Below are positions 47,987 to 57,913 of a DNA stretch of 64,000 nt, in pieces. Numbering within the stretch: the first letter of the stretch is position 1; the number at the start of each line of letters is the position of its first letter. The stretch lies in NCBI RefSeq assembly GCF_947488835.1, contig NZ_CANLBK010000003.1:186001-250000 (forward strand). Direction: 5' to 3'. The notes below the pieces were generated by a model, which searched no databases, had not been told where the DNA came from, and was given only the letters and a program-made list of their open reading frames with translations. Source of the stretch: an uncultured Marinobacter sp. Lineage in GTDB: Bacteria > Pseudomonadota > Gammaproteobacteria > Pseudomonadales > Oleiphilaceae. A program made the position numbers and the translations under genes.

Positions 47987-49492
47987 TTATAACGCTGTGG
48001 ATTCTTTTGACGTTGAATCCGCTAGCGGCAGCCAAAATTGAAACCTGGCACCTGCCCCTGAATGGCTTTCTACGGAGATTCGCCCATGCTGCAATTCCGC
48101 CATTCGGCGCGCTATTGCAAGGCCCAGCCCCGCATGCCCGGTGCGGCTTGCGCCAGGGGCCTGATAAAACGGGTCGAACACATGGTCCATATCCTGAGGT
48201 GCGATGCCTTCGCCTGCATCCTCTATGCAGATTGCAGCGCCACTTCCGTTCACCGTCACACTTAGCTTTACCTCTGCACCCTTGGGTGAGTGATCCACAG
48301 CGTTGCCAATCAGGTTATCCAGCACTCGCTCGGTCATGGCGATATCAGCCAGCACTATGGCCGGCTCGGCGCTGGTGATGCTCAACGTAACATCTGCCTG
48401 TTCGGCTTTTGGTCTGTGTTTTTGCACAACGTCGTGCAGCAGTTCTGCGGGCATAAACGACTCCGCAACGGGTTGTCGTTCGCGGGCATCCAATGCCGCT
48501 AGCTCAAACAGTTCATCAACCAGTTTGCTGAGGCGCAGGGTTTCTGCCAAAGCCACACTCAGAAAGCGCCGGCGTTCATCCGGGCTCAGCTCATGCTGCT
48601 TTATTTCCAGGGTTTCCAGATAACCCTGAATGGACGCCAGCGGGGTGCGTAAATCGTGTGACACCTGAGCCACCAGTTGGCGGCGCTGATGATCTTTGTC
48701 TTTCAACAACTCCAGCTGGCCGGCAATGCGCGCCGCCATCTGATCAAATCTGGCCGCCAGATAATCCACATCGTCCCCGGGCACTCTGGTTTCGTCTGCA
48801 ATGTCCGTGCGTGCGGTATCTTTTATATCTGCCTCAAACGCCTCCACGCGAGCGGTTAGCCGCGACAGGCGTCGTGTCAGCAGCCTAAAGAACACAAGGC
48901 CCGCAAGCAGCCCCACAAATAGGCTGATGGCTAAAGCACCGCCGCCCATCTGCAGCAAGTGGTCGCTGTGCACCATACTTTCAGCAAAATCGTACTCTTC
49001 ACCCCTAAGCACCACATACAGGTAGCCTGTGGGATTCTCCTCGCCCGGTACCGGGGTGACCGAGAACACTTTGCGGCGATCGTGACTGCGAGGGTCGTCG
49101 CCCTGCAAAGGGTAGGCGTCTGGGTTGTCCAGCAACTGGTGAATCGGCTCCAGAGATACATGCTTTCGTTTGATTTTGGCGGGGTTGGCAGAGTAGGAGA
49201 GAATGCGCCCTTCATGATCCAGCAAATAAATCTCAATACTGGGGTTGATGCTCATGTACAGATCAAACAGGCGCTCCAGCTCGCTGTGATTGAGTGTGCC
49301 GTTGGTGACCAGATTGCGGTCTGACACCAGATGGCTGGCCAGATCGCGGTTCAGCTCCTGACCGACTGCCGCACTGTACTCACGCACGGAGTACAGGCTT
49401 AGCGCGGTAAACAGCCCTCCAACAATCACCAGCAACAAGAACAGGCCGAGGGCGAGGCGCGCATACAAGGTTTGAAACAGAGGGCGGGTCAT
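47987..49492 (-). CDS. Membrane sensor histidine kinase with HAMP domain
   Basis: 501 residues. Helix one is at about 14-35, a periplasmic sensor of roughly 140 residues follows, helix two is at about 183-203, then HAMP. The dimerisation/phosphorylation box is QVSHDLRTPLASIQGY with His279; the ATPase has NLIGNAVDHSPKG, DAGEGIAPQDMDHVFDPFYQ and GHAGLGLAIARRM. The sensor domain contains no cysteine. It begins six bases after the response regulator stop, so the two are an operon, and the secreted MsrAB gene lies next. The stimulus is unknown; the neighbours suggest envelope oxidation. Confidence 0.92.
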   Translation of the reverse strand: MTRPLFQTLYARLALGLFLLLVIVGGLFTALSLYSVREYSAAVGQELNRDLASHLVSDRNLVTNGTLNHSELERLFDLYMSINPSIEIYLLDHEGRILSYSANPAKIKRKHVSLEPIHQLLDNPDAYPLQGDDPRSHDRRKVFSVTPVPGEENPTGYLYVVLRGEEYDFAESMVHSDHLLQMGGGALAISLFVGLLAGLVFFRLLTRRLSRLTARVEAFEADIKDTARTDIADETRVPGDDVDYLAARFDQMAARIAGQLELLKDKDHQRRQLVAQVSHDLRTPLASIQGYLETLEIKQHELSPDERRRFLSVALAETLRLSKLVDELFELAALDARERQPVAESFMPAELLHDVVQKHRPKAEQADVTLSITSAEPAIVLADIAMTERVLDNLIGNAVDHSPKGAEVKLSVTVNGSGAAICIEDAGEGIAPQDMDHVFDPFYQAPGASRTGHAGLGLAIARRMAELQHGRISVESHSGAGARFQFWLPLADSTSKESTAL

Positions 49493-49498
49493 AATAGT

Positions 49499-50209
49499 TC
49501 AGTCCAGAAATCGATACCCGACACCCCATACGGTTTGCACGTAACGGGGCTCGGCTGCATCGGTTTCAATCTTGTTGCGCAAGCGGTTGATGTGGGTATT
49601 CACGGTGTGTTCATAGCCCTCGTGGTTATACCCCCACACAGCATCCAGCAACTGTGCCCGGCTGAATACGCGCCCGCGGTGGCTGGCAAAGTGCCAAAGC
49701 AGATCGAACTCACGGGCAGTGAGCTCCGCTTCACTGCCGTGAACAAACACCCGGCGCCGCACAGGGTCTATTCTAAGCCCATCTACCTCCAACTCTTCGG
49801 CTTTCGCCTGCTCGGAACTGCGGGAAGAAAGTGCATCCACCCGCCGGAACAAGGCTTTGATGCGGGCAGCAAGTTCCGCAACGCTGAAGGGTTTTGTCAG
49901 ATAATCGTCTGCACCCATTTCCAGGCCAAGCACCCGATCCAGCTCAGAACTTTTGGCCGTCAGCATAAGCACCGGAATGTAACCGGGAATTGCACGAATT
50001 TCCCGGCAAACAGAAAGGCCATCCAGCCCCGGCAGCATCAGGTCGAGCACGACCAGATCAATGCCGCCTTTTTTAAAGCGATCAAGGCCATCATCCCCGC
50101 GGCCCACAAGAACCGGCTGCATACCCAGATCTTTAATCTGCATGCGCACCAGCTCCCCGATACCGGGGTTGTCTTCAATAATCAATACAGTCTTTTTGCG
50201 CGTTCTCAT
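49499..50209 (-). CDS. OmpR/PhoB-family response regulator
   Basis: 236 residues. The receiver domain has acidic residues Glu12 and Asp13, phospho-acceptor Asp56 in LVVLDLMLPGLDG, and KPFSVAELAARIKA with the conserved Lys. The C-terminal winged helix has LTAREFDLLWHFASHRGRVFSRAQLLDAVWG and HINRLRNKIE, the normal OmpR DNA-binding unit. First gene of the regulator-kinase pair and divergent from the Met-rich secreted protein; the 175 bases between 50210 and 50384 must hold both promoters and possibly its own site. I see no clear tandem repeat there. Confidence 0.93.
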   Translation of the reverse strand: MRTRKKTVLIIEDNPGIGELVRMQIKDLGMQPVLVGRGDDGLDRFKKGGIDLVVLDLMLPGLDGLSVCREIRAIPGYIPVLMLTAKSSELDRVLGLEMGADDYLTKPFSVAELAARIKALFRRVDALSSRSSEQAKAEELEVDGLRIDPVRRRVFVHGSEAELTAREFDLLWHFASHRGRVFSRAQLLDAVWGYNHEGYEHTVNTHINRLRNKIETDAAEPRYVQTVWGVGYRFLD

Positions 50210-50384
50210 GAAACGAGTCTAGCGTTAAAAGTTCACAAATTCGTCACAACCTGCTGCTCCGACCGGGCTTCGCTAAGATAAAGCCAATGGTCTACGCTAA
50301 ATGCAGGCTCTATCGCACGCAGAGTGTTCATCGAATGAGGGAGGTGGAGCAATGCCGCTCACCCGTATAAATAAGGAGTGTTCT

Positions 50385-50966
50385 ATGTTCAGGGGTCAAA
50401 TCATCGGTCGGTGTCTGCTGGCGCTGGTGCTATCGATACTGGCGTTTACGGCGCAGGCAGAGAAATTGACCGACTCAACAATCGGAGCATTTATCGCATC
50501 CATGCAGGAGGCTCAGGCACTTCAGGACCAATACGAAGATACAGAAGGCTGGCCGGATCCTGACACCGAAGACATGGATTCAATACCCGACATGACGCAG
50601 CTCTTTTCCAGCGGTGTCGAAGAGATGAAGGGCACTCCCGCCTATGGCAAGTTTGAAGACGTGGTTAAAAAGCACGGTTTCAAAAATCTGCAATCCTGGG
50701 CATCTGTGGGAGACCGGGTTTTCGGGGCGATGATGGCCATTGAGCTGAAAGATTCTGGTGGTGGTAACGCCGAGATGACTGAAGCCATGGCAGAAATCGA
50801 AAACAACCCGGACATGAGCCCTGAAATGAAAGCTCAGATGCGGGCGATGATGGGCGCTGCACTGAACATTACAAAAGCCGCTGACAACGTACCTGCCGCA
50901 GACATAGAAGCAGTCAGACCCCACATGAAAGCTTTGCAAGCCACAATGAACGACGACGAGGACTGA
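50385..50966 (+). CDS. Methionine-rich secreted protein of unknown family
   Basis: 193 residues. ATG 50385 is preferred to the upstream in-frame ATG 50301 because AGGAG lies six bases before it and a signal peptide follows directly (LLALVLSILAFTAQA, cleavage near 25). The mature part is acidic and helical with no cysteine visible. It has about 15 methionines in 168 residues, roughly four times the usual share, with six of them in a 21-residue stretch around residues 120-150. I do not recognise the family. It is divergent from the two-component operon that leads to a secreted methionine sulfoxide reductase, so it may be a substrate or sacrificial target of that repair system (inference). Confidence 0.75.
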   Translation: MFRGQIIGRCLLALVLSILAFTAQAEKLTDSTIGAFIASMQEAQALQDQYEDTEGWPDPDTEDMDSIPDMTQLFSSGVEEMKGTPAYGKFEDVVKKHGFKNLQSWASVGDRVFGAMMAIELKDSGGGNAEMTEAMAEIENNPDMSPEMKAQMRAMMGAALNITKAADNVPAADIEAVRPHMKALQATMNDDED

Positions 50967-50976
50967 TGTTCAGTCC

Positions 50977-51018
50977 AAAAAAAGCCCGGAAAGGCACCAC
51001 TGCCTTCCGGGCTTTTTT
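50977..51018. terminator. Bidirectional intrinsic terminator
   Basis: GCCCGGAA plus GGCA pair with TGCC plus TTCCGGGC (one bulged A at 50992) around a CCAC loop, flanked by seven A on the left and six T on the right. It serves the Met-rich protein gene on the plus strand and the NSS transporter on the minus strand. Confidence 0.9.
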
Positions 51019-51031
51019 GTTTCCAGTGCAA

Positions 51032-52429
51032 CTACACCAGCAAGTTGTAAGCAAACACGATCACAACGGCCACCGGCGTAACAAAACGCAAGAAGTTCAA
51101 CCACAGTGCAAAGGTGCCATCGCTCATTTCCAGATCTGATTTCAGTGATTCTTTAGCGACAAACCAACCCACAAAAATCGCGGTCAGCAAACCGGATAGT
51201 GGCAGCAGGATGTTGGCAGTAAAGAAGTCCAGTAGATCAAAAATCGTTTTCCCTTCAAACCGCGCGAACATATCAAGGGGCGTAACATCTGCCCAAACGT
51301 TCAGCGACAATACAGACGCAATACCCAGCAGCCAGCAGAGCACGCCAACAAAAATGGCACTGCCCGAGCGCTCCATGTTGGTGTTCTCTTCTACCCACTC
51401 AACTACAGGTTCCAGAAGGGAAATTCCCGAGGTCCAGGCGGCAAACAGCAGCAACACGAAAAACAGGGTGCCAAACACATCCCCCATAGGCATGTTGCCA
51501 AACGCCAGTGGCAGGGTCTGGAATATCAGGCCTGGGCCTGCACCGGCTTCAAGGCCATTGGCAAACACAATCGGGAAAATGGCCAGGCCGGCAAGCAGAG
51601 CCACGGCTGTATCCATCAAACCGATGGTTACCGCGGTTCGCCCAACCGCTACATCGCGCCCGAGATACGAGCCATAAGCCATCATGATGGCCATGCCCAG
51701 GCTGAGTGTGAAGAAGGCATGGCCCAGAGCAATCAGAACGCCGTTGACTGTTAAGGCATTGAAATCAGGCGTAAACAGGAAGCTGACCGCCTCACCGAAG
51801 TGCCCGGTGGTGGTCGCATAACCAACGGTTATCAGCAGCAGAATAAATAGCGCTGGCATCAGTATGCTAACCGCTCTCTCCAGCCCGTTTTTAAGGCCTT
51901 GAGACACAACAAGAATTACCAAAACCATAAACAGTGTATGCCAGGCTAACAACTGCTTGGGGCTCGCCAGCAGATCACCGAACAGCTTGCCAATGGACTC
52001 TGAGTTACCACCGTTAAAATCCCCCAATGCTGCGTGACCAACATAGGATGCAGCCCAGCCACCAATGACAGAGTAAAAAGAGAGAATGACAAAGGCGGCG
52101 ATCATGCCGATAACAGCGGAGATACGCCATGCGGGTGAACTGAGGTTGCGCTCGGCAACCAACCGCATACTGCCGATCGGATTGTGGCGGCCGCTGCGGC
52201 CTATGTAGATCTCAGCCATCATGATGGGCACACCGATAATGGCGATGCACAACAGGTAAACAAGCACAAATGCGCCGCCCCCGTTCTCACCTACGATGTA
52301 AGGAAACTTCCACACGTTTCCAAGACCAACCGCGGAACCGGTTGCGGCAAGAATAAAGGCAAAGCGAGAAGACCATAGGCCGCGGGAGACGCCGGAATCG
52401 TTAGTTGAAGCCGGGTTAGACTGAGACAT
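51032..52429 (-). CDS. Sodium-dependent transporter of the NSS (SLC6) family
   Basis: 465 residues from ATG 52429, with AGGAA upstream; the longer frame to 52525 adds 32 residues without support. Membrane helix one has the family signature ATGSAVGLGNVWKFPYIVGENGGGAF near residues 22-47, where the unwound part binds Na+ and the amino acid. Eleven or twelve helices follow. These carriers take up amino acids or related osmolytes with Na+; the substrate is not evident. The first intracellular loop has EIYIGRSGRHNPIGSMR. Monocistronic, ending at the shared terminator. Confidence 0.93.
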   Translation of the reverse strand: MSQSNPASTNDSGVSRGLWSSRFAFILAATGSAVGLGNVWKFPYIVGENGGGAFVLVYLLCIAIIGVPIMMAEIYIGRSGRHNPIGSMRLVAERNLSSPAWRISAVIGMIAAFVILSFYSVIGGWAASYVGHAALGDFNGGNSESIGKLFGDLLASPKQLLAWHTLFMVLVILVVSQGLKNGLERAVSILMPALFILLLITVGYATTTGHFGEAVSFLFTPDFNALTVNGVLIALGHAFFTLSLGMAIMMAYGSYLGRDVAVGRTAVTIGLMDTAVALLAGLAIFPIVFANGLEAGAGPGLIFQTLPLAFGNMPMGDVFGTLFFVLLLFAAWTSGISLLEPVVEWVEENTNMERSGSAIFVGVLCWLLGIASVLSLNVWADVTPLDMFARFEGKTIFDLLDFFTANILLPLSGLLTAIFVGWFVAKESLKSDLEMSDGTFALWLNFLRFVTPVAVVIVFAYNLLV

Positions 52430-52551
52430 GTTTAGTTCCTGTGCTTTTGGCTGAGGACTCGGATTTGAAAAAATTGTGGGAATTTTGCCAGCAGTAGCCA
52501 AGGGATACCAGAGCCAGCAACACATTGGCCCCGGATTCCCTGCAGGAACAC

Positions 52552-54126
52552 CTAATCGGCTTTGTGGAGAAAGCGCGAAACCAGATCTTTCAGCCCATGG
52601 GACATGTTGCTCAGGCTATCGCTGCTTTGTTTGGCGGAGTTAGCCTCTACTTCGCTGTGGTCTGCCAGCTCGGCAATGTTGATGATTTGGCGATTGATCT
52701 CCTCAGACACCTGATTCTGCTCTTCAAACGCTGCCGACATGCTGATAAAGCTGTCGGATATATTTCCGATGGAAGTAACAATATCCCGCAGTGAGTTCTC
52801 GGCTTCCCGTACCTTTTCAAGCCCTTGGCCGGCAACCGCTTCCCCATCCTGGGTAGCCTTAACGGCGGTATCTACCTGCAGGCGAAAATCATCAATCACA
52901 TCCTGAATGCGCACCGTGGATTCGCGGGTACGCTGTGCCAGCGACCGAACCTCATCCGCAACAACCGCAAAACCACGACCCTGCTCACCAGCACGGGCAG
53001 CTTCAATGGCCGCATTCAGGGCCAGCAGGTTAGTCTGATCCGCAATGTCTGAAATCAGGCTGGTGGCCTCACCTATGCTTTTGGTGGACTCCCCAAGCCT
53101 GCTGATGGCTTGGCCAATCCCGTTCACACTGGTTACCAGCTGCTGAATGGCAACCAGGGCTTCTGAACTGCGTTCGCTGCCAATCACAGCAAGACGGTCT
53201 GCCTCCTCAGCCTCGCTGGCATTGCCCAGCATGGCACTTGTGACTTCCTGGATGGAGGCTGTCATTTCTGTGATAGCAGAGGCTGTTTGATCTGTTTCAG
53301 CACGCTGACGCCCGATGGCTATCGCCCCATCACTGATATAACCATGGGAAGCGCGGGCCTGCTCATACAGTAGTTCAGCCTGATCTTCGATTCGGGCAAG
53401 AGCTGTGCGAACCCGGGCCTCTTCACTAATCAGTAACATTGCCAGCTGGGAAAACGTTCCAGCCTCACCGCTGTAGGTACGAGCGACAACAGGATCGTGG
53501 AACGCATCCGGGCGGAGCTCTAGAAGCTGCCTCAGCCGGCTGGTGAGGCTTTTCTGAAACATAAATGCAGCCAACAGATGGCCAGCGACAATCAGCCCCA
53601 CAGCCAACCAGGTTTTCTCGAACCCGAGCGCAACAACACTGAACACCAGCGATAGCAACAGCGGCCAAGCGCTCTTCAGTGCCGACAGTGTTCGGCTCGT
53701 TTTTTGTCGGATGGGCTTGCCGGCAACAATTCCTGCGTAGAACCTCTCAGCTCTTGTCACGTCCTCGCGGGCAGGCTCAACCCGAACCGACTCATAACCC
53801 GTCATCTGCCCGTTTTCCAGAATGGGCGTCACATAGGCACTCACCCAGTAAAAATCACCGCTTTTAGCACGGTTTTTTACCAACCCCATCCAGGCTTTAC
53901 CCGCTTTCAGGTACCGCCACATATCCTCAAATACTGCCTGCGGCATGTCCGGGTGGCGAATAATGTTATGAGCCTGGCCAATCAGCTCGGCCTCAGAGAA
54001 GCCGCTTATCTCTGCAAACTCTTCGTTGCAGTAGGTGATAACGCCTTTGAGATCGGTGGTAGTAATAAGCCGGCCACCCTTGCGCATTTTTACTTCACGC
54101 TGGGTTACGGGGAGGTTTTTGCGCAT
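52552..54126 (-). CDS. Methyl-accepting chemotaxis protein with N-terminal PAS domain (Aer-like)
   Basis: 524 residues. An N-terminal PAS domain (about 18-125) has [31 protein letters not shown], close to the FAD-binding PAS of Aer. Two adjacent hydrophobic stretches at about 152-193 form a membrane hairpin with almost no periplasmic part, again as in Aer. The MCP signalling domain runs to the C terminus, with the hairpin tip [20 protein letters not shown] and [15 protein letters not shown]. It is expected to report redox or energy state to the Che pathway; flavin binding is inferred. Flanking gaps are about 125-140 bases. Confidence 0.92.
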   Translation of the reverse strand: MRKNLPVTQREVKMRKGGRLITTTDLKGVITYCNEEFAEISGFSEAELIGQAHNIIRHPDMPQAVFEDMWRYLKAGKAWMGLVKNRAKSGDFYWVSAYVTPILENGQMTGYESVRVEPAREDVTRAERFYAGIVAGKPIRQKTSRTLSALKSAWPLLLSLVFSVVALGFEKTWLAVGLIVAGHLLAAFMFQKSLTSRLRQLLELRPDAFHDPVVARTYSGEAGTFSQLAMLLISEEARVRTALARIEDQAELLYEQARASHGYISDGAIAIGRQRAETDQTASAITEMTASIQEVTSAMLGNASEAEEADRLAVIGSERSSEALVAIQQLVTSVNGIGQAISRLGESTKSIGEATSLISDIADQTNLLALNAAIEAARAGEQGRGFAVVADEVRSLAQRTRESTVRIQDVIDDFRLQVDTAVKATQDGEAVAGQGLEKVREAENSLRDIVTSIGNISDSFISMSAAFEEQNQVSEEINRQIINIAELADHSEVEANSAKQSSDSLSNMSHGLKDLVSRFLHKAD

Positions 54127-54268
54127 AAGTTGGTCTGTTGCTCAGTGCAGGCTGGAGTATAGGTCGCTACACAATATAGATTCACCCAACTCATTGATAT
54201 TGGTCAAACGTAAAACAGAGTAACAGGACTTATCCATCCGCCCCATGGCTGGGGCGGAATTTACCTAC

Positions 54269-55141
54269 TTATGCAGTTCCGGCAAGCCGGGCACGGGGGT
54301 GGAGGCGAGCATTCACCCAGAGCGAAAAGGCGATAATGGCACCACCCAGCGCAAGTTTCAGCAGGTCGGCATCACGGTTCCAGATCACAAGGTTTACCAC
54401 CAGTCCGGCAGGCACCAGCACGTTATTCATGATAGCCAGCGTGCCTGCATCCACTTTGCAGGCGCCACGGTTCCACAGGAACAGGCCGGCGCCGGAAGCC
54501 GCCAGGCCCAACCACGTCAAAACGCCCCATTGCAGAGCCGTTGAAGGCAAACGCTCGGCATTGCCAAATATCATGAACGACGGCAGGGCAATAATCAGCG
54601 CACCGATAAAGAAGTAACCGAAAGTACGGTATGCGGGTATATCCACCGGATAGCGCTGCATCACGTGCTTGTAGCCCACCTGGCCCGCCGCAAACGTGAA
54701 GTTGGCCACCTGCAGCAACAGGAAGCCTGTAATGAAGTCTTCACTCAACCCATCATAACGAATAACGCCTGCGCCAAATGTTGCGATTGCAGCAGCGACA
54801 AGTGCCACCGGGGAGAACCGCCGGAACAATGCATCATCAAGCAGGGTGACGTAGAGCGGTGTAAATATGGTGAACAGCAGGACTTCCGGGACTGTCAGGT
54901 AACTAAAAGAGCGATAAAGGCACAGGTAGGTGATGCCAAACTGCAGCATGCCTGTTACCAGCACGCCGAAGCGGAGCCCTCCCGGTACACCGCGCCAGCG
55001 CGTGAAAGGTAAAAAGATAAGCGTAGCCAACAACACGCGGCTGAGCACTGCAAAATCGCTGTCGACCTGACCGGCCAGAAACTCACCAATCAAACTGAAA
55101 GAAAAAGCCCAGAGGATCGTTACAAAAACCAGAAGCCCCAT
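54269..55141 (-). CDS. EamA/DMT-family transporter
   Basis: 290 residues (an in-frame GTG at 55153 would add four). About ten hydrophobic helices arranged as two repeats of five, each an EamA unit (VTILWAFSFSLIGEFLAG and the second unit beginning near LLQVANFTFAAGQVGYKHVM). The family exports or imports small metabolites; nothing here identifies the substrate. The last residues HPRARLAG are basic, as expected for a cytoplasmic tail. It is divergent from the MATE gene across 136 bases. Confidence 0.87.
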   Translation of the reverse strand: MGLLVFVTILWAFSFSLIGEFLAGQVDSDFAVLSRVLLATLIFLPFTRWRGVPGGLRFGVLVTGMLQFGITYLCLYRSFSYLTVPEVLLFTIFTPLYVTLLDDALFRRFSPVALVAAAIATFGAGVIRYDGLSEDFITGFLLLQVANFTFAAGQVGYKHVMQRYPVDIPAYRTFGYFFIGALIIALPSFMIFGNAERLPSTALQWGVLTWLGLAASGAGLFLWNRGACKVDAGTLAIMNNVLVPAGLVVNLVIWNRDADLLKLALGGAIIAFSLWVNARLHPRARLAGTA

Positions 55142-55277
55142 ACTGCACGCCACTTGAAGGAATTGGACGGGTACTTTAACGGGTTTTAAAGTGAGTTTCA
55201 GTGCCTTTGCGCGACAAATCCCTATAACGCGCGCACTGACGAACGGGTAGGATATTTCGCCCGCAATTCAACCACTC

Positions 55278-56717
55278 ATGCCTAACAGCACCAGCTATCC
55301 GGATCAGCACTCTATGGATGAAGCCGACCAGCCACTACCGGAAGTTCGCAAATCCCTCCTCTCGCGAACACTGACCGAATGGAAAACCCTGGCAATTCTC
55401 GGCGGGCCTATTTTGATTGCCCAGCTAGCTCAGATGGCCAACGGTGTTATCGACACGGTGATGGCGGGCCATGCCAGCGCAGAAGACCTGGCGGGTGTGG
55501 GAATAGGCAGTAGCCTCTGGGCACCGTTGTTCCTGTTATTCATGGGAATGCTCGGCGCACTGCAACCCATCATTTCCGGTTACAACGGAGCGCGTACACC
55601 GGAAAAAATAATGCCTGCTACGTGGCAGGGCCTCTACATTGCGGGGGTAGGGGCCATCATCATGATTGTGCTGCTCACCAATGTTCACCCGGTTTTGCAA
55701 GGGTTGAACCTTGAAGCCAATACCGCGCGCATCACCCAGGGCTACCTGGATGCGTTTGTCTGGGGAATTCCAGCACTCCTGTTAATGGCTGCGCTTCGGG
55801 GCCTGACCGATGGTCTGGGACACACTCGAGTGATTATGGCGTTCTCACTACTGAGCACGCTAATTAACCTGCCACTGAACTATATTTTCATTTACGGCAA
55901 GCTCGGGCTGCCCGCCATGGGCGGCGTAGGTTGTGGCTGGGCCACCTCTATTTCCAACGGCGTTGCGGCCATTGCGCTGCTGGTCTACCTGAGCCGCAGC
56001 AGGATATTCAAAAAATTTCATTTGATTGCTGACTGGACCAAGCCCAACGCCGCCCTGATTCGCTATGTGTTGAGCATTGGCATCCCCATCGGGTTCACCA
56101 TTTTCATAGAAGTCAGTATGTTCTCGGTGATCGCATTGTTTCTTGCGCCGCTGGGGCCTGTGGTCGTTGCGGGACATCAGGTTGCTCTAAACGTTGTCTC
56201 CTTGCTTTTCATGCTGCCGCTGAGCATTGGCATGGCCCTTACCCTGCGAGTCAGCTTTCTTATTGGCGCTGGTGCACCGGATACAGCCCGGCTGATTTCC
56301 CGCAGCTCACTGATTCTGGCGGCCATGACAGCCCTGGTGTTTGCCACGCTGCTGTTTACATTCTCACAAGGCGTTGCAGCGCTCTACACCAGTGATGCAG
56401 CGGTTCAGGCAGTGACAGTAAGGTTATTGATGTTCGCGGCTATTTTTCAGGTGGCAGACGTCATTCAAGTTACCTGCATCAGCGCCCTGAGAGGCTATAA
56501 GGATACGAGTATTCCCTTCCTGATCATGCTGTTTTCGTTCTGGGGTGTGGGATTACCGGTAGGTTATATGCTGACATTTACCGACTTGCTGGCGCCGTCG
56601 ATGGGGGCTGCCGGTTTTTGGGTAGGGCTGACTGGAGGACTGGGTTGCGCCAGTGTGCTGCTTGGGTGGCGGTTGTTTCGCTATCGACCTGCAACCGTCG
56701 CGCAGTTAGGCAGTTAA
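55278..56717 (+). CDS. MATE-family multidrug/cation efflux pump (NorM type)
   Basis: 479 residues, twelve predicted helices in two halves. The first half has GGPILIAQLAQMANGVIDTVMAGHASAEDLAGVGIGSSLW near residues 40-78, the classic MATE opening, and the second half has SIGIPIGFTIFIEVSMF near 270. NorM-like pumps use Na+ or H+ to expel cationic drugs. A 30-residue polar N-terminal extension precedes the first helix; ATG at 55314 is an alternative start. Its 3' end overlaps the convergent diguanylate cyclase gene by 12 bases. Confidence 0.92.
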   Translation: MPNSTSYPDQHSMDEADQPLPEVRKSLLSRTLTEWKTLAILGGPILIAQLAQMANGVIDTVMAGHASAEDLAGVGIGSSLWAPLFLLFMGMLGALQPIISGYNGARTPEKIMPATWQGLYIAGVGAIIMIVLLTNVHPVLQGLNLEANTARITQGYLDAFVWGIPALLLMAALRGLTDGLGHTRVIMAFSLLSTLINLPLNYIFIYGKLGLPAMGGVGCGWATSISNGVAAIALLVYLSRSRIFKKFHLIADWTKPNAALIRYVLSIGIPIGFTIFIEVSMFSVIALFLAPLGPVVVAGHQVALNVVSLLFMLPLSIGMALTLRVSFLIGAGAPDTARLISRSSLILAAMTALVFATLLFTFSQGVAALYTSDAAVQAVTVRLLMFAAIFQVADVIQVTCISALRGYKDTSIPFLIMLFSFWGVGLPVGYMLTFTDLLAPSMGAAGFWVGLTGGLGCASVLLGWRLFRYRPATVAQLGS

Positions 56718-57734
56718 TTCCGGATTGGCGGAAGGCGTAACTGTGTCAGCCCCAGGCATCACGTCTGAAAACACCACCCGATCCCTACCGGTCTCTTTGG
56801 CTTCGTAGAGGGCGTCATCGGCCCGCTCCAGCCAACTGCCCACACTCTCACCATGCCTAAGCAACGCGACCCCAACCGAAACAGTGATTGGCCCGCCCGG
56901 GTGGGTCATTTTCTTCCGCAAAATGTGCTGGAGGTTATTCATTACCGCAACCAACCCCGCGCCATCAACGCCCGGCAGCAGAAGCACGAACTCTTCGCCT
57001 CCGAAGCGAAAAAGCTCATCGGATTTACGCGTGCTTTGTTGTATCAGCATCACCAGATCAACAAGTACCTCATCGCCCACTCCGTGGCCGTACTCATCGT
57101 TCACCTTCTTGAAGTGGTCAATATCGAGCATAACCAAAGCATAAGGTATGCCCGTACGTTCTGCATGGGCCGCGGCCAGATCAAGCTCTTCATCCATGGA
57201 GCGCCGATTTTTAACGCCGGTCAGTGGGTCAATGGTCGCTAAGTGTTCCAGGCGCTCACGCTGATTATCAGTACGCTGAGCAAAGGCAAAGGCTGTGGCG
57301 CTCACTACCAGGGCGGTTGCCATAAAGGTCCACTTCTGTACATCGTCCTGGAAGGCGTCACCATGAAGCACAATGGCACCAATCGAAGAGAGATTGAGGA
57401 ATGTCGCAACCCGTGGGCTCACCAGAAAGAAGGCCGTCACAAGGCAGGGATAAAGCCAGAACAGCCCCACCTCCCCAACCACCATAGCCACTACAACGGC
57501 ACCCGAACAGGCAATGACGGCAAGAAGCATTCCGCTACGCCGCGTATCACCGGTTATCCACGCATAAACCATTCCACCAAGAATCGTGAGCATTATGGTG
57601 GTATCTATGGCCCCCGCAACATGGTTGCCTTGCAAAAAACGCATGATTGCAAAGGGAGTAACACCCAGCAGGGCGCTGGTGCCCAAAATGGTAATGATCG
57701 ACAACCGAAAATCGGTTCTTAGGCGCTTTAACAT
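56706..57734 (-). CDS. Membrane-bound diguanylate cyclase
   Basis: About 342 residues from ATG 57734 (GGAAG nine bases upstream); in-frame starts at 57743 and 57776 are possible. The N-terminal 150 residues hold about five hydrophobic helices, then a GGDEF domain from about 160: TIDPLTGVKNRRSMDEEL, HFKKVNDEYGHGVGDEVL, and the active site FGGEEFVLLLPG. R-K-S-D five residues before the GGEEF is an intact I-site. It synthesises c-di-GMP at the membrane; no soluble sensor domain is present. Convergent overlap with the MATE gene. Confidence 0.9.
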   Translation of the reverse strand: MLKRLRTDFRLSIITILGTSALLGVTPFAIMRFLQGNHVAGAIDTTIMLTILGGMVYAWITGDTRRSGMLLAVIACSGAVVVAMVVGEVGLFWLYPCLVTAFFLVSPRVATFLNLSSIGAIVLHGDAFQDDVQKWTFMATALVVSATAFAFAQRTDNQRERLEHLATIDPLTGVKNRRSMDEELDLAAAHAERTGIPYALVMLDIDHFKKVNDEYGHGVGDEVLVDLVMLIQQSTRKSDELFRFGGEEFVLLLPGVDGAGLVAVMNNLQHILRKKMTHPGGPITVSVGVALLRHGESVGSWLERADDALYEAKETGRDRVVFSDVMPGADTVTPSANPELTA

Positions 57735-57913
57735 GCTTGTCATCTTCCGGTCAGACGGAGCTAGCTTCCCAAGCATAATTCAGTGCGGCCCAATAAGCGC
57801 CAAATCCTACTATTTGTAACAAAATGACCCGAAAGCGTCGTACAACGCTACACATAAATACGTCAACTGATCTCTACCTCTCAAAAAATCTGGCTCTTAA
57901 CCGGTGAGCATGC

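Noticed and set aside
49472..50281. Plus-strand frame of 269 codons opposite the OmpR-type regulator
   Set aside because: The regulator has a complete receiver and winged-helix domain; the opposite frame is Lys/His/Gln-rich without motifs.
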